The notes: generated by a model from the sequence alone, not told the origin. Positions 19,638 through 28,037 are shown, counted from the first letter of the stretch. The stretch: DNA of 64,000 bases from Qipengyuania gaetbuli (GCF_020171365.1 NZ_JAIUZO010000002.1:1612001-1676000); one strand, 5' to 3'. Made by a program: numbers and translations.

Positions 19638-20249
19638 TCAGCCCGCCGGTACCAGCTTCTCCACGAGCGCCCTGAGTTCGCTTGGCGTGGTGTGGCCGGC
19701 GACGATCTCGTGATAGCCGATCCCCGCCTTGCGCAGCGCTTCCTTCTTCACCGCATCGCGCGCGGCGGCGCTGCCCTGGTGGTGGCCGTTGCCCTGGTAT
19801 TCGAGCGCGTGGCGCACGCAGCATTTCTCGTCCATCAGCGCGAAGTCGACCCGCTTGGAATTGACCGCGAAATAGGCTTTGCGGTCGGGTGAGGAGAGGA
19901 ACTCGCCAAGCGACACCTGCGCCATCACCTGCCAAGCCGAATTGCGGGCGATCACAGCCTCGTCCAGCGCCTTGAACACGACTGCCTCGGGCCGGTTGAG
20001 CAGCGAGCGGGATTTGAAATCCGCTCCCATGACCGTGCGCAGCTGCTCGGCTGCCGAGGCGAGCGCGGGATCGTCGCCCGCCTTGGGCACGATCTTCAAA
20101 TTGGGACGGTAGCCGCTACGCCGCTTGCGATAGGGTTGCTTTTTTCCGGCGTTGTTCCATTGGGTCGCCAATAAAACGAGAATGACGATAACGCCGAGAA
20201 TAATAAGCTTCGGATCGTCCAATACTGAAGAGAACAGTTTCTCGAACAC
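19638..20249 (-). CDS. DUF2726-containing membrane-anchored protein
   Basis: A 203-residue protein with an N-terminal membrane helix (KLIILGVIVILVLLATQW), a basic linker, and a DUF2726 domain over residues 65-200 (LLNRPEAVVFKALDEAVIA, VSLGEFLSSPDRKAYFA, VDFALMDEKCCVRHALEYQG). That domain is distantly like the restriction-endonuclease/Card fold, with VDFAL...ALEYQG placing acidic residues near a Lys/Gln. The GTG start follows GGGAGGTGA. Its function in bacteria is not known. Monocistronic, divergent from the RidA genes. Confidence 0.82.
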   Translation of the reverse strand: MFEKLFSSVLDDPKLIILGVIVILVLLATQWNNAGKKQPYRKRRSGYRPNLKIVPKAGDDPALASAAEQLRTVMGADFKSRSLLNRPEAVVFKALDEAVIARNSAWQVMAQVSLGEFLSSPDRKAYFAVNSKRVDFALMDEKCCVRHALEYQGNGHHQGSAAARDAVKKEALRKAGIGYHEIVAGHTTPSELRALVEKLVPAG

Positions 20250-20436
20250 GATTCGTCACCTCCCTTCGAAACAATATCGAATTGAACGCTAAGAGAAACC
20301 GGTTATTTCTTTCCTGCATCCTCCCTCTCTCCGTGCCTCATGTCGCCGGATGACACCTTCTCCGCTCCGCCCGCGCTTGACAGTTTCGCCTGCTGCGTCA
20401 GTCTCCGTGGAGGTCGCGACCACAGGGGAGGTGCCG

Positions 20437-20910
20437 GTGACACGAACTAAAGCATTCGCAGGGGCGCTCGCAGCGCTCGTGATGGCAACGGGCGCGCAGG
20501 CGCAGGAGGCGAAGCGCACGCTGATGCCCGAGAACGACGAGGCGCGCGCCTTCCAGGAGGCGGTCGGCTATTCCGATGCGGTCATCCACGGCGACACGGT
20601 GATCCTGTCGGGCGTGGTCGCAGTGCCGATGGAGGGCGACGATGGCATGGAGCCGAGCTTCGTGCGCGTGTTCGACGCTATCGGCCGCACGCTGGAGCGG
20701 GCCGGGGCGAGCTGGGACGACATGATCGAGATCGAGACCTTCCACACCGACCTTGCCGGCCAGAACAATGCGTTTGCTGAGGTGAAGAACCGCTACATCA
20801 AGGCGCCATTCCCTGCGTGGACCGCGATCGGCATCAGCGCGCTCTACGAACCGACGGCATTGGTCGAGGTCAAGGTGACCGCGCAGCTGCCGCAAGGCGG
20901 GGAGGACTGA
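20437..20910 (+). CDS. Exported RidA-family protein lacking the key arginine
   Basis: A 157-residue RidA/YjgF fold protein with a signal peptide (FAGALAALVMATGAQAQ). Core motifs are VGYSDAVIHGDTVILSGVVA, DAIGRTLERAGASWDDMIEI and VEVKVTAQLP. RidA normally uses an Arg in a PAR(S/T) motif to bind its imine substrate's carboxylate; here the motif reads PAWT, so Arg is Trp. The GTG start has AGGGGAG seven bases upstream; ATG 20350 would precede the signal peptide. It sits 3 bp before a second exported RidA that keeps the Arg. Confidence 0.85.
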   Translation: MTRTKAFAGALAALVMATGAQAQEAKRTLMPENDEARAFQEAVGYSDAVIHGDTVILSGVVAVPMEGDDGMEPSFVRVFDAIGRTLERAGASWDDMIEIETFHTDLAGQNNAFAEVKNRYIKAPFPAWTAIGISALYEPTALVEVKVTAQLPQGGED

Positions 20911-20913
20911 GCC

Positions 20914-21369
20914 ATGCGCAGCCTCATCGCATTCGCGCTCGCCGCCTTGGCAACGCCCGCACTGGCGCAGGAAGCCGCGCCGCCGGTCTTCACGCCTTCG
21001 GAACTGCCCTATCCCTTCTCCAGCGCGGTGCAGGTGGGCGATGTGCTCTACCTGTCCGGCGACATCGGCGCGGACGAGACGGGCCGCGCGGTCGTGCCCG
21101 GCGGGATCGAGGCCGAAACGCGCGCCATGTTCGCGCGCATCGGCAAGACGCTGGAGGCGCATGGCCTGGGCTATGCAGACCTGTTCAAGTGCACGGTGAT
21201 GCTGGCCGACATGGGCGAATGGCCTGCCTTCAATGCGATCTATGCGACCTATTTCGAGAAGGGCCGCTATCCCACGCGCTCCGCCATGGGTGTGAACGGC
21301 CTGGCGCTGGGCGCGCGAGTGGAGATGGAATGCTGGGCGTGGAACCCGCAAGAGACTGCGGGGGAGTGA
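20914..21369 (+). CDS. Exported RidA-family protein with catalytic Arg
   Basis: A 151-residue RidA-fold protein with a clear signal peptide (MRSLIAFALAALATPALAQ). Core motifs are PFSSAVQVGDVLYLSGDIG, MFARIGKTLEAHGLGYADL and the substrate motif PTRSAMGV with Arg in the usual place, then VEMECWAW. Cytoplasmic RidA removes reactive enamine/imine; an exported form must act on something in the periplasm. Starts 3 bp after its paralogue and 12 bp before a VTT-like membrane gene, all in one operon. Confidence 0.88.
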   Translation: MRSLIAFALAALATPALAQEAAPPVFTPSELPYPFSSAVQVGDVLYLSGDIGADETGRAVVPGGIEAETRAMFARIGKTLEAHGLGYADLFKCTVMLADMGEWPAFNAIYATYFEKGRYPTRSAMGVNGLALGARVEMECWAWNPQETAGE

Positions 21370-21381
21370 TAAGGCCGGGCG

Positions 21382-21999
21382 ATGGAAGAATATCTCCTCT
21401 TCTTCGCCCTCGTGCTCGGTGTGAACCTGCTGCCCGCCTTCGGGCCGCCGACCTGGTCGATCATCGCGCTCTATGCCTTCAACAGCGACATGGCGCTGGC
21501 CCCGCTGGTAGGCCTCGCGGCGCTGGCGGCGGCAAGCGGGCGGTTCCTGCTGGCCCATGCGACGCTTGCCTTGGGGACGCGGTACCTGTCGGCGAAGACC
21601 CACGCCAACCTTGCCGCCGCGCGGCAGGCGCTGGAACGGCGGCGGCGCAACAGCCTCCTGGCGCTCGGCCTCTTCGCGCTGTCGCCGGTGCCGTCGGCCC
21701 AGCTGTTCGAGGCGGCGGGGCTGGCGCGGCTGAAGCTGCTGCCCTTCACGACGGCCTTCTTTGCAGGGCGCGTGGTGTCCTATACCATCTACGGCCTGAC
21801 CGCGCAGGGTATCCGGTCGACCAGCATGGGCGAGGTGCTGCGCGAAGAGCTGTCCAGCCCGCTCGGCATTGCGCTGCAGGTGGCGATGCTGGGCGCGCTG
21901 GTCCTCTTGGCGCAGATCGACTGGGGGCGCCGGCTGGGGCTGGAAGGCGAGGGCAGGCCGGAAGGAACATTCACGCAAGGAGAGAACCATGAGCGATGA
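21382..21999 (+). CDS. DedA/VTT-like membrane protein
   Basis: A 205-residue protein with about five membrane segments. The GPPTWSIIALYAF motif early on and LSPVPSAQLFEAAGLARLKL later match the two re-entrant signature regions of DedA/VTT (SNARE-associated) proteins, which move lipid carriers such as undecaprenyl phosphate across the membrane. The typical Arg (FAGR) lies in FFAGRVVSYTIYG. Last codons overlap the next gene start by 11 bases. Same operon as the RidA pair. Family assignment is moderate as the match is distant. Confidence 0.72.
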   Translation: MEEYLLFFALVLGVNLLPAFGPPTWSIIALYAFNSDMALAPLVGLAALAAASGRFLLAHATLALGTRYLSAKTHANLAAARQALERRRRNSLLALGLFALSPVPSAQLFEAAGLARLKLLPFTTAFFAGRVVSYTIYGLTAQGIRSTSMGEVLREELSSPLGIALQVAMLGALVLLAQIDWGRRLGLEGEGRPEGTFTQGENHER

Positions 22000-22393
22000 A
22001 ACCGAACGCAACCGTGCCCTTGTCACAAAGGCCTACGACGGACTTGCCAAGGGCGATCCGACCCATTTCACGGCGCTGTTCGCGCCTGACATCGAATGGC
22101 GCGTGATGGGCTCTTCCGCCTGGTCGAAGCACCTGAAGGGGCTGGAGGCGGTCCAGCGGGATCTTGTCGGACCGCTCTTTGCGCGGATCGACGGCCCCTA
22201 TCTGACCACTGCGGAACTGGTCCTTGCCGACGGCGACCGCGTGGCGGTGATAGCCAAGGGCAATGCCGCAACCGTCGACGGCGGACGCTACGACAACGAT
22301 TACTGCTTCGTCTTCCGGATGCGTGATGGAATGATCGTGGAGGTGCGCGAGTACATGGACACGATCCTGGCCGACAAGGCTCTCGGCAGCTGA
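21989..22393 (+). CDS. SnoaL-like (NTF2 fold) protein
   Basis: A 134-residue SnoaL/ketosteroid-isomerase-like protein. NTF2 fold signatures are ALVTKAYDGLAKGDPTHFTA, LFAPDIEWRVMG, DGDRVAVIAKGNA and the C-terminal GMIVEVREYMDT. AAGGAGAG precedes the ATG. It overlaps the DedA-like gene by 11 bases. This fold covers isomerases, hydrolases and ligand binders, so substrate cannot be told. Followed by a 100-bp gap with a TTGACA box at about 22434 before the HPF-like gene. Confidence 0.88.
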   Translation: MSDETERNRALVTKAYDGLAKGDPTHFTALFAPDIEWRVMGSSAWSKHLKGLEAVQRDLVGPLFARIDGPYLTTAELVLADGDRVAVIAKGNAATVDGGRYDNDYCFVFRMRDGMIVEVREYMDTILADKALGS

Positions 22394-22493
22394 TCCGGCG
22401 AAGCGATCCGGGGAAGGGGCGAAATCGCTTTGACATTGCCCTGTCGCACCCCATGTCGGAATAAGAGAACCACAACCGAGAGGAGCACGCACC

Positions 22494-22838
22494 ATGCAGG
22501 TCCAGTTCAATTCCGACAGCAGCGTCATGGGCACGGCCAACGTCGCCGAACGCATCGAGACCAAGGTGCGGGACAAGCTGGCGCGGTTCGAGGAACGGCT
22601 CACCCGGATCGAGATCCACGTCCACGATGAAAACGCGCACAAGCACGGCCATGACGACAAGGCCTGCACCATCGAGGCACGCCCGCGTGGTGGCCGCCCG
22701 ATCGGCGTGACCGAGGGTGCATCCACGGTGGACGATGCGGCGCGCAAGGCTGCGACGACGCTGGCGCAGCGGCTCGACCGGCATTTCGGCAAGAGCAATC
22801 GCCACGGCCACGACCCGCGCCCTGAAAAGGTGATGTAG
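22494..22838 (+). CDS. HPF/RaiA-family ribosome-associated protein
   Basis: A 114-residue protein of the HPF/YfiA fold: MQVQFNSDSSVMGT, then RIETKVRDKLARFEERLTRI and EIHVHDENA. The central loop is rich in His (HKHGHDDKACTIEARPRG), and AARKAATTLAQRLDRHFGK forms the second helix. It lacks the C-terminal dimerising domain of long HPF, so it resembles short HPF or RaiA-type factors that act on idle ribosomes. Monocistronic or paired with the small membrane gene downstream. Confidence 0.85.
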   Translation: MQVQFNSDSSVMGTANVAERIETKVRDKLARFEERLTRIEIHVHDENAHKHGHDDKACTIEARPRGGRPIGVTEGASTVDDAARKAATTLAQRLDRHFGKSNRHGHDPRPEKVM

Positions 22839-22872
22839 TCGAGGGCAATCGTTCGTGGGGGGAGATCGAGGG

Positions 22873-23217
22873 ATGAACTGGGCAAAGCCGCTGCTGATCG
22901 TGGCAGCACTCTACAATATCGTGATCGGGGCCGGATCGCTGTTCGGCCCCGAAGCACCCGTCGAAACGCGGGTGGTCGGCCTGCTCGTGCTGTGCTTCGG
23001 CGTCGTCTACGCCGTGGTCTCGCGAGATGTGGAGCGGTTCAGGCCGGTCCTGTGGGCAGGCGTGCTCGGCAAGCTTGGCGTGGTGGCGCTGATGGGGCCG
23101 GAGGTCGCATCAGGTGCGCAACCCTCTGCCGTCGGCTGGATCCTTGCAGGCGACGCGCTCTTCATGCTCGCCTTTCTCGCGATACTGCTGGGGAAGGGGC
23201 GCTCCGCCTCGGTCTGA
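22873..23217 (+). CDS. Small four-helix membrane protein, unknown
   Basis: A 114-residue hydrophobic protein with four predicted helices: LLIVAALYNIVIGAGSLF, VVGLLVLCFGVVYAVVS, PVLWAGVLGKLGVVALM and AVGWILAGDALFMLAFLAIL. ATG 22873 is preferred for GAGGG just upstream; an ATG six codons earlier gives a charged extension. It has no charged pore or catalytic motif. It follows the HPF-like gene by 34 bp and probably shares its transcript. Family not recognised. Confidence 0.75.
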   Translation: MNWAKPLLIVAALYNIVIGAGSLFGPEAPVETRVVGLLVLCFGVVYAVVSRDVERFRPVLWAGVLGKLGVVALMGPEVASGAQPSAVGWILAGDALFMLAFLAILLGKGRSASV

Positions 23218-23374
23218 GCCACCCACCCACGCCCTGCCGCGTGCGAATCCCGCCTCGTCACGATTTTGTGGGATTGCGAAACATCCAAACAGGCGCGGCG
23301 TTCGTATCTTGAAGCACCAGCCGGGTGAGCCGGCTGCGATTGTGCTTATTTCACACGCATAAAAGGGTACGAAC

Positions 23375-23953
23375 ATGAACAAGCTGACCATTGCGCTCGC
23401 CTCTGCCGCATCGCTCGCGATTGCCGCATGCAGCGATCCCGTCGAGGAAACCGCTCCGGCCGAAGACACTGCGATGGCCGACCAGATGGCCAACGATACC
23501 GCCACCGCCGGCACGATCGTCGAAGTGGCGCAGGGCAACCCCGATTTCTCGACGCTGGTGAGCGCCGTTACTGCGGCCAACCTCGGCGAAACGCTTTCGG
23601 GCGACGGTCCCTACACCGTCTTCGCTCCGACCAACGACGCCTTTGGCAAGATCCCCGAAGCCACGCTGACCGAGCTGACCACGAACGACACCGAAACCCT
23701 CGGCAGCATCCTCACCTACCACGTGGTGCAGGGCAATGTTGATGCCGCAACGCTGACCAAGGCCATCGAGGATGCGGGCGAAGCCGGCTACACGATCACC
23801 ACCGTCAATGGCGGCACGCTGACCGCCAAGGTGGTCGACGGCAACGTCGTCCTGACCGATGCGGCCGGCGGCACCTCGACCGTCACCGCGACCGATGTCG
23901 CAGCATCGAACGGCGTAATCCACGTGATCGATACCGTGCTGATGCCGCAGTAA
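23375..23953 (+). CDS. Fasciclin (FAS1) domain lipoprotein
   Basis: A 192-residue protein. Lipobox AIAAC near residue 20 (LAIAACSDP) marks it as a lipoprotein, then an acidic linker leads to a FAS1 domain: DFSTLVSAVTAANLGETL, GPYTVFAPTNDAFGKI, LGSILTYHVVQGNV and ASNGVIHVIDTVLMP, all family hallmarks. FAS1 lipoproteins aid cell-surface adhesion and stress survival. Monocistronic, with a terminator 23 bp after the stop. Confidence 0.93.
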   Translation: MNKLTIALASAASLAIAACSDPVEETAPAEDTAMADQMANDTATAGTIVEVAQGNPDFSTLVSAVTAANLGETLSGDGPYTVFAPTNDAFGKIPEATLTELTTNDTETLGSILTYHVVQGNVDAATLTKAIEDAGEAGYTITTVNGGTLTAKVVDGNVVLTDAAGGTSTVTATDVAASNGVIHVIDTVLMPQ

Positions 23954-23975
23954 GCTGGGGCCAACCGATAACGAA

Positions 23976-24003
23976 GGGCGGCTCCTCGCGGGCCGCCCTT
24001 TTT
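23976..24003 (+). terminator. Rho-independent terminator after fasciclin gene
   Basis: GGGCGGC (23976-23982) pairs with GCCGCCC (23992-23998) with a nine-base loop, followed by TTTTT. A strong intrinsic terminator. Confidence 0.9.
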
Positions 24004-24068
24004 GCGTCCGGCCTTGTCCGGCGGAAAGCCTGTGGCATGATAGCGGGGCAGTCCATGGGGAGGGCAAG

Positions 24069-24473
24069 ATGAGCGAGAGCGAACTCTTCGACGTGATCGA
24101 GGGCGTCCACACCATTTACGCGGCGCTACTCGGCATGGTGATCACCATCAACTTCGCGATGATCGTGGCGGTCTGGACCTTCCTCCACCGTGCTTCGCTC
24201 TCGCTGAGGGTCGCGGCCTTCGTTTTCTACCTAGTCGGCATGGGCCTCCTCACCGCCATGCTGGTGCAGCAGGCGCATATCAGGGACCACGCGCTTAGTT
24301 CGCTGAGGAACGTGCCCGAAACGGATCACAGCCATTTCATTGCGCTGTTTCTCTCCACGCAGGACGATGTCTGGTTCCGGGTGGTTTGGATCGCGCAGCA
24401 CATGGCACCGGCCTTGCTTGTACTGGGTGTCGCCTACCTGCTGTTCGCCTGGAAAGGGCGACCGGTGGAGTAA
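24069..24473 (+). CDS. Membrane protein of unknown function, 134 residues
   Basis: Four predicted membrane segments (YAALLGMVITINFAMIVAVW, LRVAAFVFYLVGMGLLTAM, then a long polar loop with HIRDHALSSLRNVPETDHSH, and the C-terminal MAPALLVLGVAYLLFAW). Charged residues in the loop and the His pair could bind metal, but this is conjecture. It is convergent with the next gene, 3 bp apart. No known family seen. Confidence 0.7.
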   Translation: MSESELFDVIEGVHTIYAALLGMVITINFAMIVAVWTFLHRASLSLRVAAFVFYLVGMGLLTAMLVQQAHIRDHALSSLRNVPETDHSHFIALFLSTQDDVWFRVVWIAQHMAPALLVLGVAYLLFAWKGRPVE

Positions 24474-24476
24474 CGC

Positions 24477-25022
24477 CTATCGGCCCTGCGCTGCGAGCGC
24501 GGCGGCTAGGTCGATGGTCTTCGCATTGCCGATCGTTTCCTGCTCTGCCGGACGCGGCGCGGGCGGGGGAGCCGGGCGCTCCGCGAGCGCCATGGGCGCT
24601 TCGGCCCGGGTGGGGCCTGTCCGCGGCCGGGGTTCCGGCTCGGTGGTAAATGCGATCAGCGCTTCCTCGCGGGCGAGGCGGGCGATGTCCTCCTCGCCAT
24701 ATTTGATAGCGTAGTCGCTAGCCGGACCGCTGGCCTCGCGGCTCTCGCGCCACCAATGGGCATGCGCGGTGTTGCGCAAACGTCCGCGGAGCGAGAGTTC
24801 GGCGACCTCTACCGTGCCTTCGGGCGTCTCGAGAGCATATTGGTCGGGCGGGCGCTTGGTCGAATGCGCGGCCTGGTCGAGCGCCGAAAACGGCTGCGCT
24901 TCGGGCAGGCTGTCCTGCGTCTCGGGCTTCAGGATGGGAGCGTCGCCGATCGCTGCGCCGCTGACCGCCCCTGCCACAGCGACCAGTACGAAGGCTCCGA
25001 TGATGTGCGGTGCGAACTTCAT
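24477..25022 (-). CDS. N-terminally anchored protein, unknown function
   Basis: A 181-residue protein with an N-terminal membrane helix or signal (APHIIGAFVLVAVAGAVSGA). The rest is charged, with LSLRGRLRNTAHAHWWRES in the centre and a Pro/Ala/Arg/Glu-rich tail (PAPPPAPRPAEQE). Disorder is likely at the C-terminus. An EcfG-like promoter (GGAAC-N17-CGTT) lies only nine bases upstream of the ATG, so it may be leaderless or nearly so. No named family recognised. Confidence 0.7.
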   Translation of the reverse strand: MKFAPHIIGAFVLVAVAGAVSGAAIGDAPILKPETQDSLPEAQPFSALDQAAHSTKRPPDQYALETPEGTVEVAELSLRGRLRNTAHAHWWRESREASGPASDYAIKYGEEDIARLAREEALIAFTTEPEPRPRTGPTRAEAPMALAERPAPPPAPRPAEQETIGNAKTIDLAAALAAQGR

Positions 25023-25030
25023 GCCGGTTG

Positions 25031-25056
25031 AACGAGAAAGCCCGTGGCGAGGTTCC
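25031..25056 (-). promoter_or_regulatory. EcfG-like general-stress promoter
   Basis: On the minus strand GGAAC (25056-25052), 17 bases, CGTT (25034-25031). This matches the alphaproteobacterial EcfG (general stress) consensus. Distance to the ATG at 25022 leaves almost no leader. Confidence 0.5.
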
Positions 25057-25210
25057 CTTCGCGTTCTGCGTGGTTAACCGGATGACGCCTTCATGGCTTG
25101 TTTAGGACGCACGGTAAGCGGCGCGCAAAGGTTCATCCCTAGAGTTAACGCCATGGTGATGTTCTGCGGCTAGGAGAGCCGCGGCATCCGCGAGGACAAT
25201 GGGGTAGGAT

Positions 25211-26107
25211 ATGCATGAACTGGAGCGCCTGTTCGCGGCAGCGGACGGCGAGGCACGCTGGGAAGACGGTCTGCGTGACCTGTTCGAGGCGGGCGATCTC
25301 GACAAGGCGCACGACCTGCTCGCGCAGGCCCTGACGGATCTCGATACCGAGCTGACCCGCGAATGCCTCGCGATCACGCCGGAACACGTGTCGCTGTCCG
25401 GCTGGTCCGAACTGGTCGAAGCCATCGCGCTGCACGAAGGCAAGCCGATCACCGGCGTGACCCTTGCCATCGCCAACGATGCGGACAGCACCTTCGAGAA
25501 GGGCCAGATGCACCGGCCCTACATGATGCTCGGCCTCTATTCGGACGAGGGCTATGCCTTTTCAGCCGCCGATGTGGCGGGCCTCATCGCCGAAACGCGG
25601 TGCGAGGACGGCCCCGCATGGGCCGGCCATGACGAGGATATCGAAGTCTATCTCGATTGTGAGGGGCTGGACCTCCTCAACACGCGCCTCCTGTTCCACA
25701 AGCAGCGTCATTTCTTCCGCGACGATGCGCCCGAAAGCGCCCCGCGGCGCTATGTCGAATACGTGGTCGCCTGCTGGTGGCGGGCCCTGCTGTTCCAGCA
25801 GGCGGTTGCCAGCGAATGCGCCATTCATGGGCTTCCCGGCGGGATCCCGGTGATTGCCGGGATGGTGGACCTGCGCCCCGATGTCGTCTGCGTGCACGGT
25901 ATCGGTGCCCGCAATCCGGCAGCGGACCGCGAGAGCGAGGAAGCCACCGAGATGGCGGAGATCATCCCGGCCAATTTCATCGCCCGCCGCACAGTCGAGG
26001 ACGTGAAGGAATTCACCGGGGCCGACCTGCGCCGCAAGGTCGCCGAAACCGGTCAGGAGGACGATCCGGTGAAGCGCGGCTTCGTGGCGCGTTTCTTCGG
26101 CCGCTGA
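25211..26107 (+). CDS. Cytoplasmic protein of unknown function, 298 residues
   Basis: A soluble acidic protein without signal or membrane span. N-terminal 60 residues are helical (MHELERLFAAADGEARWED), then motifs such as ITGVTLAIANDADS, YMMLGLYSDEGYAFSAADV, DIEVYLDCEGLDLL and a C-terminal GFVARFFGR. Cysteines are scattered without a metal-site spacing. It lies alone, with its own 188-bp upstream region. It does not match a family I know; the sequence looks like a conserved order-specific protein. Confidence 0.7.
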   Translation: MHELERLFAAADGEARWEDGLRDLFEAGDLDKAHDLLAQALTDLDTELTRECLAITPEHVSLSGWSELVEAIALHEGKPITGVTLAIANDADSTFEKGQMHRPYMMLGLYSDEGYAFSAADVAGLIAETRCEDGPAWAGHDEDIEVYLDCEGLDLLNTRLLFHKQRHFFRDDAPESAPRRYVEYVVACWWRALLFQQAVASECAIHGLPGGIPVIAGMVDLRPDVVCVHGIGARNPAADRESEEATEMAEIIPANFIARRTVEDVKEFTGADLRRKVAETGQEDDPVKRGFVARFFGR

Positions 26108-26188
26108 GGCAGAACCTGCAAACAGTCTTGGAAAGCATGACCGCGCTGCGCTAGCGTCCGCTTCTCGATTGCGGGGAGAGGACCACCG

Positions 26189-27112
26189 ATGATCAGCCTG
26201 CGTGCACGCCTTGCCGAACTTGCCTTGCCGCTGCTCGGCATCAAGCGGTTCTTTTCCCAGCCCGACCGCATGGACGAGCGGCTCGCCAAGATGCGCCAGG
26301 CCAAATCGCCGCGCCCCGCTGCCAAGTGGCAGAAGCGGTTCACGATCGAGGAAGATACCTCGCGCAGCTACCCGTTGGTGACGCTGACGCCGATCGGCGG
26401 GCCGAAGCCGCACGCCCCGCACCTGCTTTACTTCCATGGGGGCGGCTACGTCATGGATATTGCCGCGCTGCACTGGGAGGCCATTGCCTCGCTGTGCGAC
26501 CGGCTCGGCGCTTCGGCCAGCGTGCCGATCTATCCGCTCGCGCCCGAAGTGACGGTGACCACCACGCTGCCAGCGATGCGCGCCCTGTATGACGAGCTGG
26601 CGGGGGAATTCGGCGCGGAAAACATCGCGGTCGGCGGCGACAGTGCCGGTGGCGGCATGGCGCTGGCACTGGTGCAGGACCTCAAGCAGGACGGCCAGCC
26701 ATTGCCCGGCAGCCTTGTCCTGTTCTCGCCCTGGCTCGATGCTACCGCGTCGGGCGAGGGGATGGACGCCATCGAACCGCGCGACAAGATGCTGGCGCCT
26801 TCGGGGCTGGAGGCCTGCGGGACGCGCTATGCAGGCGGCCTTCCGCTCGACGATCCGCGGCTGAGCCCGCTGTTCGGCGATCTCACCGGTCTGCCGCCTG
26901 TGGCAGTCTTCGCCGGGACCTCCGATATCCTCGTGTCTGACGCGCGGCGTTTGCGCGAAAAGCTGGGTTCGCTGGGAGAGCCGCCGGCGGTGTATCGCGA
27001 GGCGGAGCGCATGCAGCACGTCTGGATGCTGCTGCCGATCCCGGAAGGGCGTGCCGCGCTGGACGAGACGGCAGCCTTCCTGCGCCATGTCCATGTGAAG
27101 GATGCCCTGTGA
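26189..27112 (+). CDS. Alpha/beta hydrolase, hormone-sensitive-lipase family
   Basis: A 307-residue esterase/lipase. The oxyanion-hole HGGG motif is in LLYFHGGGYVMD, the nucleophile elbow is GGDSAGGGMAL (Ser), Asp is in FAGTSDILVSD, and His in RMQHVWMLL, completing the triad. That arrangement defines the bacterial HSL (family IV) esterases. No signal peptide, so it is cytoplasmic. Its stop overlaps the following lipoprotein gene by four bases (GTGA). Substrate likely short- to medium-chain esters. Confidence 0.93.
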   Translation: MISLRARLAELALPLLGIKRFFSQPDRMDERLAKMRQAKSPRPAAKWQKRFTIEEDTSRSYPLVTLTPIGGPKPHAPHLLYFHGGGYVMDIAALHWEAIASLCDRLGASASVPIYPLAPEVTVTTTLPAMRALYDELAGEFGAENIAVGGDSAGGGMALALVQDLKQDGQPLPGSLVLFSPWLDATASGEGMDAIEPRDKMLAPSGLEACGTRYAGGLPLDDPRLSPLFGDLTGLPPVAVFAGTSDILVSDARRLREKLGSLGEPPAVYREAERMQHVWMLLPIPEGRAALDETAAFLRHVHVKDAL

Positions 27113-27531
27113 AACTTGCAGCGATCCTGATGCCGCTCCTCCTGCTCGCCGCCTGCAACGGAGCGGAGCAGGGCAATTCGGCCCAGACCGAGGCATTCGA
27201 CGGCATTGCCGCGAGCGAGACGGTATACCTGACCGGCACCGAACCCTTCTGGAGCGCGGAGATTGCCGGTGGCGAGGCGTTCTACAAAACCCCCGAGAAC
27301 ATCGACGGCCTGCGCTTTCCGGCCGGTCGGTTTGCGGGCCTCAACGGGGTGGCCTTTTCCGGCATGGCGGACGGACAGCGGTTCGATGCGACCGTGACGC
27401 CGGGCGAATGTTCTGACGGGATGAGTGACCGGACCTATCCCTTCACCGTTACACTCCTGCTTGGCGAAGAGCAGCGCACGGGCTGCGCGTGGACGGACCT
27501 CCAGCCCTATTCGGGACCCGAAACACCCTGA
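27109..27531 (+). CDS. Lipoprotein of COG3650-like type
   Basis: A 140-residue lipoprotein with lipobox LLLAAC near residue 16. The mature part contains TGTEPFWSAEIAGG and GECSDGMSDRTYPFTVTL and a C-terminal GCAWTDLQPY, the pattern of the COG3650-like periplasmic proteins of unknown function. Two Cys in the C-terminal half could form a disulfide. The GTG start overlaps the hydrolase stop, so the two are coupled. Followed by a DUF3429 gene 43 bp on. Confidence 0.8.
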   Translation: MKLAAILMPLLLLAACNGAEQGNSAQTEAFDGIAASETVYLTGTEPFWSAEIAGGEAFYKTPENIDGLRFPAGRFAGLNGVAFSGMADGQRFDATVTPGECSDGMSDRTYPFTVTLLLGEEQRTGCAWTDLQPYSGPETP

Positions 27532-27574
27532 CGCGGTTTAAGGCGCGAAGGTTCGTTCGCAGCGGAGGGGTACG

Positions 27575-28027
27575 ATGAGAGAAATTCCCGGTCTTGCACG
27601 GGTGCTCGGCCTTTCGGGCCTCTTGCCGCAGGCGGCCTGCCTGATCGCGCTGGTGTTCGGCCCGCCCGAATGGCGCGAACCGGCCCTGCGCATCGCGGCA
27701 ATCTACGCGGCCCTCATCCTCAGCTTCCTCGGAGGTTTGTGGTGGGGCATTGCCGCAGGCGCGCCGGCTGCCGAACGGCGCAGGGCGCTGGGCTGGCTGT
27801 GGATCGCGGCTGTCACGCCGAGCCTGGTGGCGCTCGCCTGCTTCCTGCCGTGGGCATTCGGCTGGCGCTGGCCCGAACCCTCGCTGGTCATGCTCGGCGC
27901 GGCATTGCTGATCAGCCTCGGCGTCGATGCGCGCCTCGGCTCGCTCGCGCCGCGCTGGTGGATGGCGCTGCGTGTCCCGCTGTCGGTGGGGCTGGGGGCG
28001 ATGACCATAGCCATCGCCCTGACCTAG
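27575..28027 (+). CDS. DUF3429 membrane protein
   Basis: A 150-residue protein with about five membrane segments: SGLLPQAACLIALVFGPPEW, AAIYAALILSFLGGLWWGIA, LWIAAVTPSLVALACFLP and the C-terminal ALRVPLSVGLGAMTIAIAL. The ILSFLGGLWWG motif is typical of DUF3429. Function is not known. Ends 10 bp before the convergent S41 protease gene, with no obvious hairpin between. Confidence 0.88.
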   Translation: MREIPGLARVLGLSGLLPQAACLIALVFGPPEWREPALRIAAIYAALILSFLGGLWWGIAAGAPAAERRRALGWLWIAAVTPSLVALACFLPWAFGWRWPEPSLVMLGAALLISLGVDARLGSLAPRWWMALRVPLSVGLGAMTIAIALT

Positions 28028-28037
28028 TTAAGTGCGA

